DNA of 64,000 nt, taken from contig JAZTXM010000003.1 of assembly GCA_045636425.1 (NCBI GenBank), forward strand, positions 1-64,000, written 5' to 3'. The DNA is from UMGS1883 sp045636425 (GTDB lineage: Bacteria; Bacillota; Clostridia; UMGS1883). Positions 7,778-16,810 of this stretch are shown here, one piece after another. The position numbers and the translations under genes were made by a program. The notes under the pieces were generated by a model. That model was not told where the DNA came from. It saw nothing but the letters and a program-made list of their open reading frames with translations, and did not search any database. The first letter of the stretch is position 1, and every line of letters starts with the position of its first letter.

Positions 7778-8938
7778 ATGAACACATTTGAGAAAGACAA
7801 ACAGTTTGTCGCACCCACATATGGGCGTTTTCCTGTAGAAATTGTCGGTGGAAAGGGTGCTGTTTTAAAGGGTAGCGACGGAAAAGAATATATAGATTTG
7901 GGAAGCGGAATCGCAGTAAACACCTTCGGTTTTCGTGATGATGAATGGGTTAACGCAGTGAAAGCACAGCTTGACTCTTTTGCACACACTTCAAATCTTT
8001 ACTATACCTCCCCCTGTGCTGACCTTGCAAAGATGCTTTGCGAGAAAACTGGAATGAAGAATGTTTTCTATTCAAACTCAGGTGCGGAAGCAAATGAATG
8101 TGCAATCAAAGCCGCTCGCCGCTACGGCTCACTAAATAAGGGCGAGGATTATTATACAATCATTACACTGGAAAAAAGCTTCCACGGCAGAACTCACACA
8201 ACACTTGCGGCAACAGGTCAGGAAAGCTTTCATAAAGACTTTCTCCCCCTTACCCCCGGTTTTGTGCATACTCCCCCGAATGATACAGAATCTCTTAGAA
8301 AAGCCGTGAAAGATAACAAGTGCTGTGCGATAATGATGGAAATTGTTCAGGGCGAGGGCGGTGTATGTGCCCTTGAAAAGGAATTTATTCTTGAAGCCGA
8401 GAAGCTTTGCCGTGAAAATGACCTTGTACTTATTATAGATGAGGTACAGGCAGGAAACGGCAGAACGGGTAAGCTTTACGCATATATGCACTACGGCATT
8501 ACTCCCGATGTAGTAACCACTGCAAAGGGACTGGGAGGCGGACTTCCCATCGGTGTAACAATGCTCGGAGAAAAGGTAAAGGATATTTTTGCTCCGGGGC
8601 TTAACGGCTCCACTTTTGGAGGAAACCCCGTTTGCTGCAGCGGTGCAATCAGTATTCTCTCAAGACTTACAGATGAGTTTTTGGAGGGAGTAACAGAAAA
8701 AGCTGAAATAATAAGAGAAACCTTAAGCGGAGCCGAAGGAATCGAAGATATTTCGGGACTTGGTCTTATGATAGGTATTAAAACAGTGAAAGAAGCAAAG
8801 GAAGTAGTAAATAAGTGCATCGAAAATGGCGTGCTTGTTCTTACCGCAAAGGATAAGGTAAGGCTTCTTCCCCCGCTTAATATAGATAATAATCTGCTTA
8901 GAAAAGCACTTGAAGTAATTAAGGAGGCATGTAAATAA
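7778..8938 (+). CDS. argD: Acetylornithine aminotransferase
   Basis: A PLP enzyme converting N-acetylglutamate semialdehyde and glutamate to N-acetylornithine. The 386-residue class III aminotransferase has the SNSGAEANECAIK segment, the cofactor-contacting DEVQAGNGRTG and the Schiff-base lysine K250 in TTAKGLGGGLPIG. ArgD enzymes often also serve as the succinyl-DAP aminotransferase of lysine synthesis, which is of interest because DapF is fused to CarB in this same cluster. AAAAGGAG precedes the ATG. Its TAA stop overlaps the argF start by one base. Confidence 0.94.
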   Translation: MNTFEKDKQFVAPTYGRFPVEIVGGKGAVLKGSDGKEYIDLGSGIAVNTFGFRDDEWVNAVKAQLDSFAHTSNLYYTSPCADLAKMLCEKTGMKNVFYSNSGAEANECAIKAARRYGSLNKGEDYYTIITLEKSFHGRTHTTLAATGQESFHKDFLPLTPGFVHTPPNDTESLRKAVKDNKCCAIMMEIVQGEGGVCALEKEFILEAEKLCRENDLVLIIDEVQAGNGRTGKLYAYMHYGITPDVVTTAKGLGGGLPIGVTMLGEKVKDIFAPGLNGSTFGGNPVCCSGAISILSRLTDEFLEGVTEKAEIIRETLSGAEGIEDISGLGLMIGIKTVKEAKEVVNKCIENGVLVLTAKDKVRLLPPLNIDNNLLRKALEVIKEACK

Positions 8939-9840
8939 TGAAGCATTTATTAAAGCTGGGCGATCTTACAAAGGAAGAGATTGTAGAAATTCTCGACCTT
9001 GCGGATAAGCTTAAATATGAAAAAAGAAACGGAATTGAGCATCACTTGCTCAAGGGAAAGACACTGGGAATGATTTTCCAGAAGTCCTCCACCAGAACAA
9101 GAGTTTCCTTTGAGGTTGGTATGTTTGACCTTGGCGGAAGTGCACTTTTCCTCAGCCCCAGAGATTTGCAGATTGGCAGAGGTGAGGTTGTAGAGGATAC
9201 TGCAAGAGTTCTTTCCAGATTCTTAGACGGAATTATGATCCGCACCTTTGAACAAAAAGAGGTTGAAGATTTTGCCTCCTACGGTGATATTCCGATTATT
9301 AACGGACTTACAGACTACTGCCATCCCTGTCAGGTATTGGCTGACCTTATGACAATCCGTGAAAAGAAAGGAAATCTTGAAGGTCTTAAAATGTGCTTTG
9401 TTGGCGACGGTAATAATATGGCAAACTCCATTATCGTGGGATGCATCAAGATGGGTATGGAGGTTTCCATAGCTTGTCCCAAAGGTTATGAGCCTGACAG
9501 CGATATTATGAAGTGGGCAAACGAAACAGGAAAGTTTACTTGCACAGAAGATGTAATGGAAGCGGCAAAGGGTGCAGATGCTCTCTATACAGACGTATGG
9601 GCTTCTATGGGACAGGAAGAAGAATTTAACGAAAGAGCAAAGGTATTCAAAAATTACCAGATTAATTCCGAGCTTATGAAGGTTGCAAATGAAGGTGCGA
9701 TGGTGCTTCATTGTCTGCCTGCACACCGAGGCGAAGAAATCACGGCGGAGGTAATTGAACAGCATGCCGATGAAATTTTTGAAGAAGCCGAAAACAGACT
9801 TCACGCACAGAAGGCTGTTATGGTTAAATTAATGGCATAA
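8938..9840 (+). CDS. argF: Ornithine carbamoyltransferase
   Basis: Joins carbamoyl phosphate and ornithine to give citrulline. The 300-residue protein has the carbamoyl-phosphate loop STRTR (51-55), HPCQ near residue 122, the SMG-type ornithine loop (WASMGQE) and HCLPAHRGEE near the C-terminus. The SMG loop separates it from aspartate carbamoyltransferase. The start codon overlaps the argD stop, so the two are translationally coupled. It lies immediately upstream of carA/carB, which make its substrate. Confidence 0.95.
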   Translation: MKHLLKLGDLTKEEIVEILDLADKLKYEKRNGIEHHLLKGKTLGMIFQKSSTRTRVSFEVGMFDLGGSALFLSPRDLQIGRGEVVEDTARVLSRFLDGIMIRTFEQKEVEDFASYGDIPIINGLTDYCHPCQVLADLMTIREKKGNLEGLKMCFVGDGNNMANSIIVGCIKMGMEVSIACPKGYEPDSDIMKWANETGKFTCTEDVMEAAKGADALYTDVWASMGQEEEFNERAKVFKNYQINSELMKVANEGAMVLHCLPAHRGEEITAEVIEQHADEIFEEAENRLHAQKAVMVKLMA

Positions 9841-9888
9841 TTCGTATTCACATTTCTTATATACTATAATTCAGAAAGGCATGGTTTT

Positions 9889-10941
9889 ATGAAAGCATAT
9901 TTGACTTTGGAAAACGGAAAGGTTTTCTCGGGAGAAGCATTCGGTGCAATATGCGACGAGGTTGGAGAAATAGTATTTTCCACTTCTATGGGCAGTTACA
10001 TTGAAGCACTTACAGACCCCTGCTATTACGGACAGATTCTTGTCCAGACATATCCGCTTATCGGTAACTACGGTATGATTTACTCCGATATGGAAAGCAG
10101 CAAGATTCACGCAAAGGGTTACATTGTGCGAGAAATTTGCGATACACCTTCAAACTTCCGCTCGGAGGGACTCTTGGAAGATTTCCTCAAAGAGCAGGGT
10201 GTTATGGGTATTTCGGGAATTGATACACGTGAAATCACAAAAATCATTCGCGAAGAAGGCACTATGACAGCACGCATCTCAACTAAAGAGCCTTCAGGCG
10301 AAAAGCCCCAGATGCCCGACATTAAAAACGCGGTTAAAGAAGTCAGTGCAAAGGAAAAACACACTGTAGGCGATGCAGATGTGAAAATTGCACTTCTCGA
10401 CCTGGGAACAACTAAAAGTGCCGTTAAAACACTCGCAAATAAAGGTGCTATGGTAACAGTTCTTCCCTGTGACACAAAAGCGGACGAGTTTCTTTCCTAC
10501 GATGCGATTTATCTTTCCGATGGTCCGGGAAACCCCGAGGACTATAGTGAAATCGTAGAAGTAATAAAAGAAGTATTCGGCAAAAAGCCTATTTTTGCCA
10601 CGGGACTTGGTCATCAGCTTCTTGCTATGGCAAACGGTGCAAAAATTCACAAGCTTCCTTATGGTCACCGCGGTGCAAATCAGCCTGTTAAGCAGCTTGA
10701 AAGCGGCAGAGTTTATATCACTGCACAAAACCACAGCTATGCAGTAGTTTCCGATACTCTCCCCTCTTACGCACAGGTAACTTATGAAAACCTTAACGAC
10801 AAGAGCTGTGAGGGTATTGAGTACAAAGACAAAAATGCTGTTTCAATTCAATTCCGTCCCATAGAGGGAGACGGTCCTAACGAAACAGACTTCTTATACA
10901 GAAAATTCTTTGAAATGATTGGAGGAAGCAAGAATGCCTAA
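9889..10941 (+). CDS. carA: Carbamoyl phosphate synthase small chain lacking the glutaminase triad
   Basis: A 350-residue CarA with the normal N-terminal domain (SMGSYIEALTDPCYYGQ) and a class I amidotransferase fold (LSDGPGNPEDY). The catalytic residues are gone: the nucleophile position in the usual G-x-C-x-G-H-Q loop reads FATGLGHQ (G239 in place of Cys), and the usual FHPE motif reads FRPI (R323 for His, I325 for Glu). The frame is intact and the fold-defining residues are kept, so it looks like a retained structural subunit rather than a pseudogene. By analogy with animal CPS I, which also lacks the cysteine, the complex probably uses free ammonia. The start has GAAAGG upstream. Its end overlaps carB by 8 bases. 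Confidence 0.9.
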   Translation: MKAYLTLENGKVFSGEAFGAICDEVGEIVFSTSMGSYIEALTDPCYYGQILVQTYPLIGNYGMIYSDMESSKIHAKGYIVREICDTPSNFRSEGLLEDFLKEQGVMGISGIDTREITKIIREEGTMTARISTKEPSGEKPQMPDIKNAVKEVSAKEKHTVGDADVKIALLDLGTTKSAVKTLANKGAMVTVLPCDTKADEFLSYDAIYLSDGPGNPEDYSEIVEVIKEVFGKKPIFATGLGHQLLAMANGAKIHKLPYGHRGANQPVKQLESGRVYITAQNHSYAVVSDTLPSYAQVTYENLNDKSCEGIEYKDKNAVSIQFRPIEGDGPNETDFLYRKFFEMIGGSKNA

Positions 10942-13900
10942 GAATAAAGACATCAAAAAGGTACTGGTAATCGGCTCGGGTCCTATTGTAATCGGGCAGG
11001 CTGCCGAATTTGACTATGCAGGTGCACAGGCTTGCCGAGTACTCCGCGATGAGGGCGTAAATATCGTCCTTGTAAACTCCAACCCCGCTACAATTATGAC
11101 AGATAAGGCTCTTGCAGATGAAATTTATCTTGAACCTCTTACAACAGATACAATCAAGAGAATCATTGAAAAGGAAAAGCCCGACAGTCTTCTTGCATCG
11201 CTTGGCGGACAGACAGGTCTTACCATTGCAATGCAGCTTGATAAGGAAGGCTATCTTGACAAAATGGGCGTTAAGCTTATCGGCACAAATGCCGAAGCTA
11301 TCGACCGTGCAGAGGATAGAGAGCTTTTCAAGGAAACGATGCTCAAAATCGGGCAGGGTTGTATCCCCTCCGACATCGCTACAACAGTTGACGAATGTCT
11401 TAGCATTGCAGAAAAAATTGGCTACCCCGTAATTGTACGCCCTGCATTCACCCTTGGCGGTGCAGGTGGCGGCGTTGCGTATGACGCTGATACTCTTGCA
11501 AAGATTGCAAATAATGGTCTTACTCTTTCCCCCATTACTCAGGTGCTTATTGAAAAGTACATCTACGGATGGAAAGAAGTAGAATTTGAAGTTATGCGTG
11601 ACCACGCCGGTAACGCTATTACAATCTGTAGCATGGAAAATGTGGATCCCGTTGGCATCCACACCGGTGACAGTATAGTTGTTGCTCCCGCGGCAACTCT
11701 TTCCGATAAAGAATATTCAATGCTCAGAAAAGCGGCTCTTGATATTATCACAGAGCTTAAGATTGAGGGCGGATGTAACTGTCAGTTTGCACTTAATCCC
11801 GACAGCTTTGAGTATGCGGTAATCGAGGTTAACCCCAGAGTTTCCCGTTCTTCCGCACTTGCAAGTAAGGCTACGGGTTACCCCATTGCAAAGGTTACCA
11901 CAAAGATTGCCCTCGGCTATACGCTTGATGAAATCAAAAATGATGTTACTGGTGTAACATATGCTTGCTTTGAGCCTGCGGTTGACTACATGGTAGTTAA
12001 ATTCCCCAAATGGCCCTTTGACAAATTCGTATATGCCGACAGAAAGCTCGGCACACAGATGAAGGCTACGGGCGAGGTTATGTCTATCGGCAATTCCTTT
12101 GAATCGGCACTTATGAAGGCGGTAAGAGGTGCAGAGCTTAAGACCGAAACTCTCCGCCATAAGGAAGTTCAAGCTATCGAGGATATTGAAAAGAAGCTTT
12201 ATGACCTTGACGACCTTAGAATTTTCACAGTTTATGAAGCTCTTGTAAGAGGAATTACTGTAGACAGAATCAACGAAATCACAAGAATTGATAAATGGTT
12301 CCTTTCCAAGATTAAAAATATTGTGGACTATGAAAAGAGCATTGTGGGCAATCTTACTCCCGAGCTTTACGAAAAAGGTAAGAAGCTTGGCTTTACCGAT
12401 AAGATTCTGGAAGAAATCAGCGGTGAAAAAGTTCCCTGCCATAAAAATTGCGTTTACAAAATGGTTGATACCTGTGGCGGCGAATTTGCAGCTAAAACTC
12501 CCTACTTCTACTCCACTTATGACAATGAGTGCGAAGCAAGGGCCGTTGCTACAAACAACAAAAAGGTAATCGTTCTCGGCTCCGGTCCTATCAGAATCGG
12601 TCAGGGTATCGAATTTGACTACTCCTCCGTTCACTGTGTATGGGCACTTAAGGAAATGGGCTACGAGGTAATTATTATTAATAACAACCCCGAAACCGTT
12701 TCCACCGACTTTGATACAGCGGACAGGCTTTATTTTGAGCCTCTTACTCCCGAAGATGTAATGAACGTAATCGAGGTTGAAAAGCCCGAGGGCGTTGTGG
12801 TTGCATTCGGCGGTCAGACTGCAATCAAGCTGGTTAAATTCCTTGACGAAAGCGGAATTAAAATCTTAGGTACTTCTGCAAAGAGCATTGATATGGCAGA
12901 GGATCGTGAGCAGTTTGATGCACTCCTTGAAAAGTTCAACATTAAGCGTCCCAGCGGTCTTACCGTTATGACACGCACTGAAGCACTCGAGGCGGCAGAA
13001 AAGCTTGGCTACCCCGTACTTCTGCGTCCCTCATACGTAATCGGCGGTCAGAATATGACGATTGCTTACAAGGAAGAAGACGTAGAACGCTATATGGATA
13101 TCATTCTTTCTCAGAAGATTGAAAACCCTGTACTTGTGGATAAGTATATGATGGGTAAGGAGCTTGAGGTTGACGTAATCAGCGACGGCAAAGACGTTCT
13201 TATCCCCGGTATTATGGAGCACGTTGAACGTGCAGGTGTACACAGCGGTGACTCTATCGCAGTATATCCTCCCTTTAACGTGACGGATAAGATGCTTGAT
13301 AAGATTGTTGACTGCTCAATAAAGCTTGCTCTTTCCCTTAAGACACAGGGACTTATAAATATTCAGTACCTTGTATATGAAAACGAACTGTATGTAATCG
13401 AGGTTAACCCCAGAGCATCAAGAACAGTTCCCTATATCAGTAAGGTAACGGGCATTCCTATGGTAGACCTTGCTACACAGGTTATGCAGGGTACTCCCCT
13501 TCTTGACCTTGGCTACGGCAGCGGTCTTTACAAGATGCCCCCCTACTATGCAGTTAAGGTTCCTGTGTTCTCATTTGAGAAGCTTTCGGGTATCAACTCT
13601 ATCTTAGGACCTGAAATGAAGTCCACAGGTGAAGTTTTGGGTATTGGTAAAACGCTTAACGAGGCACTTTACAAAGGTCTTGTTTCCGCAGGCTTCAATC
13701 TTGAAAGCCGTGGCGGAGTATATATCAGCGTTGACTCAAAGGATAAGTACGACCTTATTGAGCTTGCAAAGAAGCTTTACGATGCAGGTCTTGAAATCTA
13801 CGCAGATGAAATGAATGCTCTCATTATAGATTCATTGGGTATCCCCGTGGAAACAGTTGAGGGAGAAAAGATTTATTCACTCCTTGAAAGCGAAAAGATT

Positions 13901-14938
13901 GGTTATATAATTCACACCAATTCAGGCAGACCTAAGGAAATTGAGAAGTTTATAAGACTGCACCGCAGAGCACTTCAGTTAAGCATTGCATGTCTTACAT
14001 CGCTTGATACTGCAAATGCACTTGCAGATATTCTTCTCAGCCGATTCAATCAGTATAATACAGAGCTTACGGATATTGCTAAGCTCCGCACAGAAAAGCT
14101 GAACATTCCCTTTATCAAAATGCAGGGAACCGGCGATGACTATATATTCATCAATAACTTTGATGGAAACATTGCATTCCCCGAAGCACTTGCAATTGTA
14201 TTCTCCGACCGCCGCAGAGGTATCGGTGCAGACGGACTTGTTCTTATCGAAAAATCCGATGTGGCAGATGCGAAAATGCGTATATTCAACACTGACGGCA
14301 GTGAGGGCAAAATGGCAGGTAACGCTATCCGTTGCGTAGGTAAATACCTTTGGGATAACGGCTATGTAACACACCGCCATATAGCAATTGAAACTGCAAG
14401 CGGTATAAGAAAGCTTACGCTTCACCTCTTCGACCACAAGGTTACAAGCGTAACCGTCCAGATGGGACAGGCACAGTTTAATCCCGCTCAGATTCCCGTG
14501 GATATGCCCGGAGATAAAGTAATTAACGAAAAGGTTACAATCGGCGGTAAGAAGTACGATATTACGTGCGTATCTATCGGAAATCCCCACTGTGTTGTTA
14601 TCTGCGATAATGTATATAACATTGATGTGGAAACAATCGGTCCGAGGTTTGAAAATGCACCTATATTCCCCGAAAGAATCAATACGGAATTTGTTAAGAT
14701 TATCGACAAGCGTACCATCAGAATGAGAGTATGGGAACGCGGTAACGGTGAAACTCCCGCCTGCGGTACAGGTGCTTGTGCGGCGGCTATTGCGGCAGTT
14801 GAAAACGGCTACTGTGAGAAGGACACCGACATTTCCGTAAGAGTTGAGGGCGGAGAGCTTATCGTACGCTATACAGACGAGGGAGTATTCTTAACCGGTG
14901 ATGCGGAGAAGGTATTTGAGGGAATTTATCAGTATTAA
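10934..14938 (+). CDS. carB: CarB-DapF fusion: carbamoyl phosphate synthase large chain plus diaminopimelate epimerase
   Basis: A 1334-residue fusion. Residues 1 to about 1055 are CarB, with two ATP-grasp halves (each with VIGSGPI or VLGSGPI, a GGQT segment and EVNPR) and an MGS-like allosteric domain. From about 14099, residues 1056-1334 form a full DapF that interconverts LL- and meso-diaminopimelate. Both epimerase cysteines are present, in GNAIRC and ACGTGACA. The join is in frame with no internal ribosome binding site evident. GGAGG before the ATG at 10934 decides the start, which lies inside the carA end. DapF activity would thus follow arginine-cluster expression. Element copy B starts 4 bases after the stop. 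Confidence 0.92.
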   Translation: MPKNKDIKKVLVIGSGPIVIGQAAEFDYAGAQACRVLRDEGVNIVLVNSNPATIMTDKALADEIYLEPLTTDTIKRIIEKEKPDSLLASLGGQTGLTIAMQLDKEGYLDKMGVKLIGTNAEAIDRAEDRELFKETMLKIGQGCIPSDIATTVDECLSIAEKIGYPVIVRPAFTLGGAGGGVAYDADTLAKIANNGLTLSPITQVLIEKYIYGWKEVEFEVMRDHAGNAITICSMENVDPVGIHTGDSIVVAPAATLSDKEYSMLRKAALDIITELKIEGGCNCQFALNPDSFEYAVIEVNPRVSRSSALASKATGYPIAKVTTKIALGYTLDEIKNDVTGVTYACFEPAVDYMVVKFPKWPFDKFVYADRKLGTQMKATGEVMSIGNSFESALMKAVRGAELKTETLRHKEVQAIEDIEKKLYDLDDLRIFTVYEALVRGITVDRINEITRIDKWFLSKIKNIVDYEKSIVGNLTPELYEKGKKLGFTDKILEEISGEKVPCHKNCVYKMVDTCGGEFAAKTPYFYSTYDNECEARAVATNNKKVIVLGSGPIRIGQGIEFDYSSVHCVWALKEMGYEVIIINNNPETVSTDFDTADRLYFEPLTPEDVMNVIEVEKPEGVVVAFGGQTAIKLVKFLDESGIKILGTSAKSIDMAEDREQFDALLEKFNIKRPSGLTVMTRTEALEAAEKLGYPVLLRPSYVIGGQNMTIAYKEEDVERYMDIILSQKIENPVLVDKYMMGKELEVDVISDGKDVLIPGIMEHVERAGVHSGDSIAVYPPFNVTDKMLDKIVDCSIKLALSLKTQGLINIQYLVYENELYVIEVNPRASRTVPYISKVTGIPMVDLATQVMQGTPLLDLGYGSGLYKMPPYYAVKVPVFSFEKLSGINSILGPEMKSTGEVLGIGKTLNEALYKGLVSAGFNLESRGGVYISVDSKDKYDLIELAKKLYDAGLEIYADEMNALIIDSLGIPVETVEGEKIYSLLESEKIGYIIHTNSGRPKEIEKFIRLHRRALQLSIACLTSLDTANALADILLSRFNQYNTELTDIAKLRTEKLNIPFIKMQGTGDDYIFINNFDGNIAFPEALAIVFSDRRRGIGADGLVLIEKSDVADAKMRIFNTDGSEGKMAGNAIRCVGKYLWDNGYVTHRHIAIETASGIRKLTLHLFDHKVTSVTVQMGQAQFNPAQIPVDMPGDKVINEKVTIGGKKYDITCVSIGNPHCVVICDNVYNIDVETIGPRFENAPIFPERINTEFVKIIDKRTIRMRVWERGNGETPACGTGACAAAIAAVENGYCEKDTDISVRVEGGELIVRYTDEGVFLTGDAEKVFEGIYQY

Positions 14939-14942
14939 AAGC

Positions 14943-15170
14943 GGGATGTTAAAAATGCCCAGACCATTCGTTGGCGATTGATTATATTTTGAAAGAGCGT
15001 ATTTCTTTTAAAGATATGCTTATCGGTTGAAATCCGTACAACGGATTTCTGTTTTAGATGCCAACGAATTACGAACAAACTTCACCTCTCGCTGTATACA
15101 CATACAGCTTCGGGTAACCTGCGGCAAGCCGCAGTTCAGTTTGTCCGTTCTGAACATTTTTTCCTATCCC
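14943..15170 (+). repeat. Structured four-copy element, copy B
   Basis: A 228-bp element starting 4 bases after the carB-dapF stop. Ends GGGAT/ATCCC and AAAAATG/CATTTTT. Helix 2: ATTCGTTGGC (14966-14975) with GCCAACGAAT (15060-15069), perfect. Hairpin 3: GAAATCCG/CGGATTTC (15029-15049). Hairpin 5: GCTGTAT/ATACAGC (15091-15108). Hairpin 6: CTGCGG/CCGCAG (15119-15134). It shares the core ACGAACAAACTTC and CAGTTTGTCCGTTC with copy A, but helices 2, 3 and 6 differ by paired substitutions. Confidence 0.85.
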
Positions 15171-15199
15171 TTTGACGCCTAATTATTAGTTTGAAAATG

Positions 15200-15238
15200 A
15201 ATATTGGTGCATAAAATATAAATTTATGCACCAATATT
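15200..15238. other. 16-bp perfect inverted repeat upstream of argG
   Basis: AATATTGGTGCATAAA (15200-15215) and its exact complement (15223-15238) flank a 7-base loop. No T tract follows in either direction, so it is a poor terminator candidate. It sits 10 bases before the first ARG-box-like site and could be a further operator or an RNA-level element. Confidence 0.6.
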
Positions 15239-15247
15239 CAAAATTTA

Positions 15248-15297
15248 TGAATTTTTATGCAAAAACGCTTGCATAATTATACATTTAATGTTATACT
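15248..15297 (+). promoter_or_regulatory. argG promoter with tandem ARG-box-like operators
   Basis: TTGCAT (15269-15274) and TATACT (15292-15297) are 17 bases apart. The box around the -35, TTGCATAATTATACA, is nearly the argC palindrome. A second box, TGAATTTTTATGCA (15248-15261), is centred about 22 bp upstream. The pair copies the argC operator layout. The argG SD (AAAAGGAG) follows at 15323-15330. Confidence 0.72.
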
Positions 15298-15339
15298 GTT
15301 TTCATTGAAAGAATGAAAAGAAAAAAGGAGATTTTAAAA

Positions 15340-16560
15340 ATGGATAAGAAGGATATTAAAAAAGTAGTTCTCGCTTACAGCGGAGGACTTGACACATCAA
15401 TCATTATTCCGTGGCTTAAGGAAAACTACAACAACTGTGAGGTTATCGCCGTTGCAGGTAATGTAGGACAGAATGACGAGCTTGAAGGTCTTGAAGAAAA
15501 GGCTATAAAGACAGGGGCTTCCAAGCTTTACGTTCTTGACCTTACAGAGGAATATGTAGATGAATACATCATCCCCACTATGAAAGCAGGTGCAATTTAC
15601 GAGGAATATCTTCTCGGAACAAGCCATGCTCGTCCCTGTATTGCAAAGGGTCTTGTAGATATTGCAATCAAGGAAAATGCAGATGCTATCTGCCATGGTT
15701 GCACAGGTAAGGGTAACGACCAGGTGCGTTTTGAGCTTACAATAAAGCACTTTGCTCCTAATATGCCCATTATTGCCCCCTGGCGTATTTGGGATATTAA
15801 ATCCCGTGAAGAGGAAATTGAATATGCAGAGGCACACAATGTTCCTCTTAAGATTAACCGCGAAACAAACTACTCAAAGGATAAGAACCTCTGGCATCTT
15901 TCTCACGAGGGTCTTGACCTTGAAGATACAGGCAACGAGCCTCAGTACGAAAAGCCGGGCTTCCTTGAAATGGGCGTATCTCCCATCATGGCACCCGATG
16001 AGCCTACATATATCACTCTTGACTTTGAGCAGGGCATTCCTGTAGCATTCAATGACAAGAAGATGAGTGCAAAGGAAATCATTCTTGCCCTTAATGAAGT
16101 TGGCGGAAAGAATGGTATCGGACTTCTCGACATCGTTGAAAATCGTCTTGTAGGTATGAAATGCCGCGGCGTTTACGAAACTCCCGGCGGTGCAATCCTT
16201 TACAAGGCACACAGCGTTCTTGAATCCATCTGCCTTGACAAGATGACACTTCACGAAAAGCAGAAGCTTTCTATCACATTTGCAGAGCTTGTTTATAACG
16301 GTCAGTGGTTTACTCCTCTCCGTGAGGCTCTCAGTGCATTTGTTGATAAGACTCAGGAAAAGGTTACAGGTAAGGTACGCCTTAAGCTTTACAAGGGTAA
16401 TATGATTAATGCAGGCGTATGGAGCGATTACAGCCTTTATTCAGAAGAAATCGCAACCTTTGGCGAAAGCGATTACAACCAGAAGGATTCCGAAGGCTTC
16501 ATTAACCTTTACGGTCTTCCCATTGCAGTACAGGCTATGGTTGATGCAAAGAATAAATAA
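15340..16560 (+). CDS. argG: Argininosuccinate synthase
   Basis: ATP-dependent condensation of citrulline and aspartate. The 406-residue protein begins with the N-type ATP pyrophosphatase loop AYSGGLDTSII and carries HGCTGKGNDQVRFE and the YSKDKNLWHLSHEG segment typical of the family. The ATG at 15340 is chosen because AAAAGGAG lies 10 bases before it; an upstream in-frame ATG at 15313 would place the SD inside the coding region. The gene has its own ARG-box-like promoter, separate from the argC unit. Element copy C starts 2 bases after the stop. Confidence 0.95.
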   Translation: MDKKDIKKVVLAYSGGLDTSIIIPWLKENYNNCEVIAVAGNVGQNDELEGLEEKAIKTGASKLYVLDLTEEYVDEYIIPTMKAGAIYEEYLLGTSHARPCIAKGLVDIAIKENADAICHGCTGKGNDQVRFELTIKHFAPNMPIIAPWRIWDIKSREEEIEYAEAHNVPLKINRETNYSKDKNLWHLSHEGLDLEDTGNEPQYEKPGFLEMGVSPIMAPDEPTYITLDFEQGIPVAFNDKKMSAKEIILALNEVGGKNGIGLLDIVENRLVGMKCRGVYETPGGAILYKAHSVLESICLDKMTLHEKQKLSITFAELVYNGQWFTPLREALSAFVDKTQEKVTGKVRLKLYKGNMINAGVWSDYSLYSEEIATFGESDYNQKDSEGFINLYGLPIAVQAMVDAKNK

Positions 16561-16561
16561 C

Positions 16562-16802
16562 GGACGTATTAAAATAGCACTGAACGCATAAAGCATGAAG
16601 GCTCATATCATGGCAATTAGAAAGCGTAGATATTTGAGTTTAATCCCGTTTGTCGGGAAAAAATTCGCTCCACGAATTTTATTGACTTATCTGCTTTATG
16701 CTACGAACAAACTTCACCTCTCGCTGTATACACATACAGCTTCGGGTAACCCACGGCAAGCCGTGGTTCAGTTTGTCCGTTCCGCACTATTTTACTACAT
16801 CC
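16562..16802 (+). repeat. Structured four-copy element, copy C
   Basis: The most diverged copy, about 241 bp, between argG and argH. The terminal helix is TAAAATAG (16570-16577) with CTATTTTA (16787-16794) instead of AAAAATG/CATTTTT, a paired change. Helix 2: GCATAAAGCA (16586-16595) with TGCTTTATGC (16692-16701). Hairpin 3: AAAATTCG/CGAATTTT (16660-16680). Hairpin 5: GCTGTAT/ATACAGC (16723-16740). Hairpin 6: CCACGG/CCGTGG (16751-16766). The core is conserved. A reading frame runs through it into argH but has no plausible start signals. Confidence 0.82.
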
Positions 16803-16810
16803 TCACAAAA

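Noticed and set aside
4356..9804. Long minus-strand open frames opposite argC, argJ, argB, argD and argF
   Set aside because: They mirror the plus-strand genes, have no start signals, and the encoded proteins are compositionally odd (Ser/Leu- or Cys/Phe-rich).
9889..10941. carA as a pseudogene
   Set aside because: The frame is open over the full length, the start and coupling to carB are intact, and only catalytic positions are changed while structural motifs are kept.
10877..14590. Minus-strand frames of 200-305 codons opposite carB-dapF
   Set aside because: These are shadows of a highly conserved long gene; Cys/Phe/Asn-rich translations with no domain pattern.
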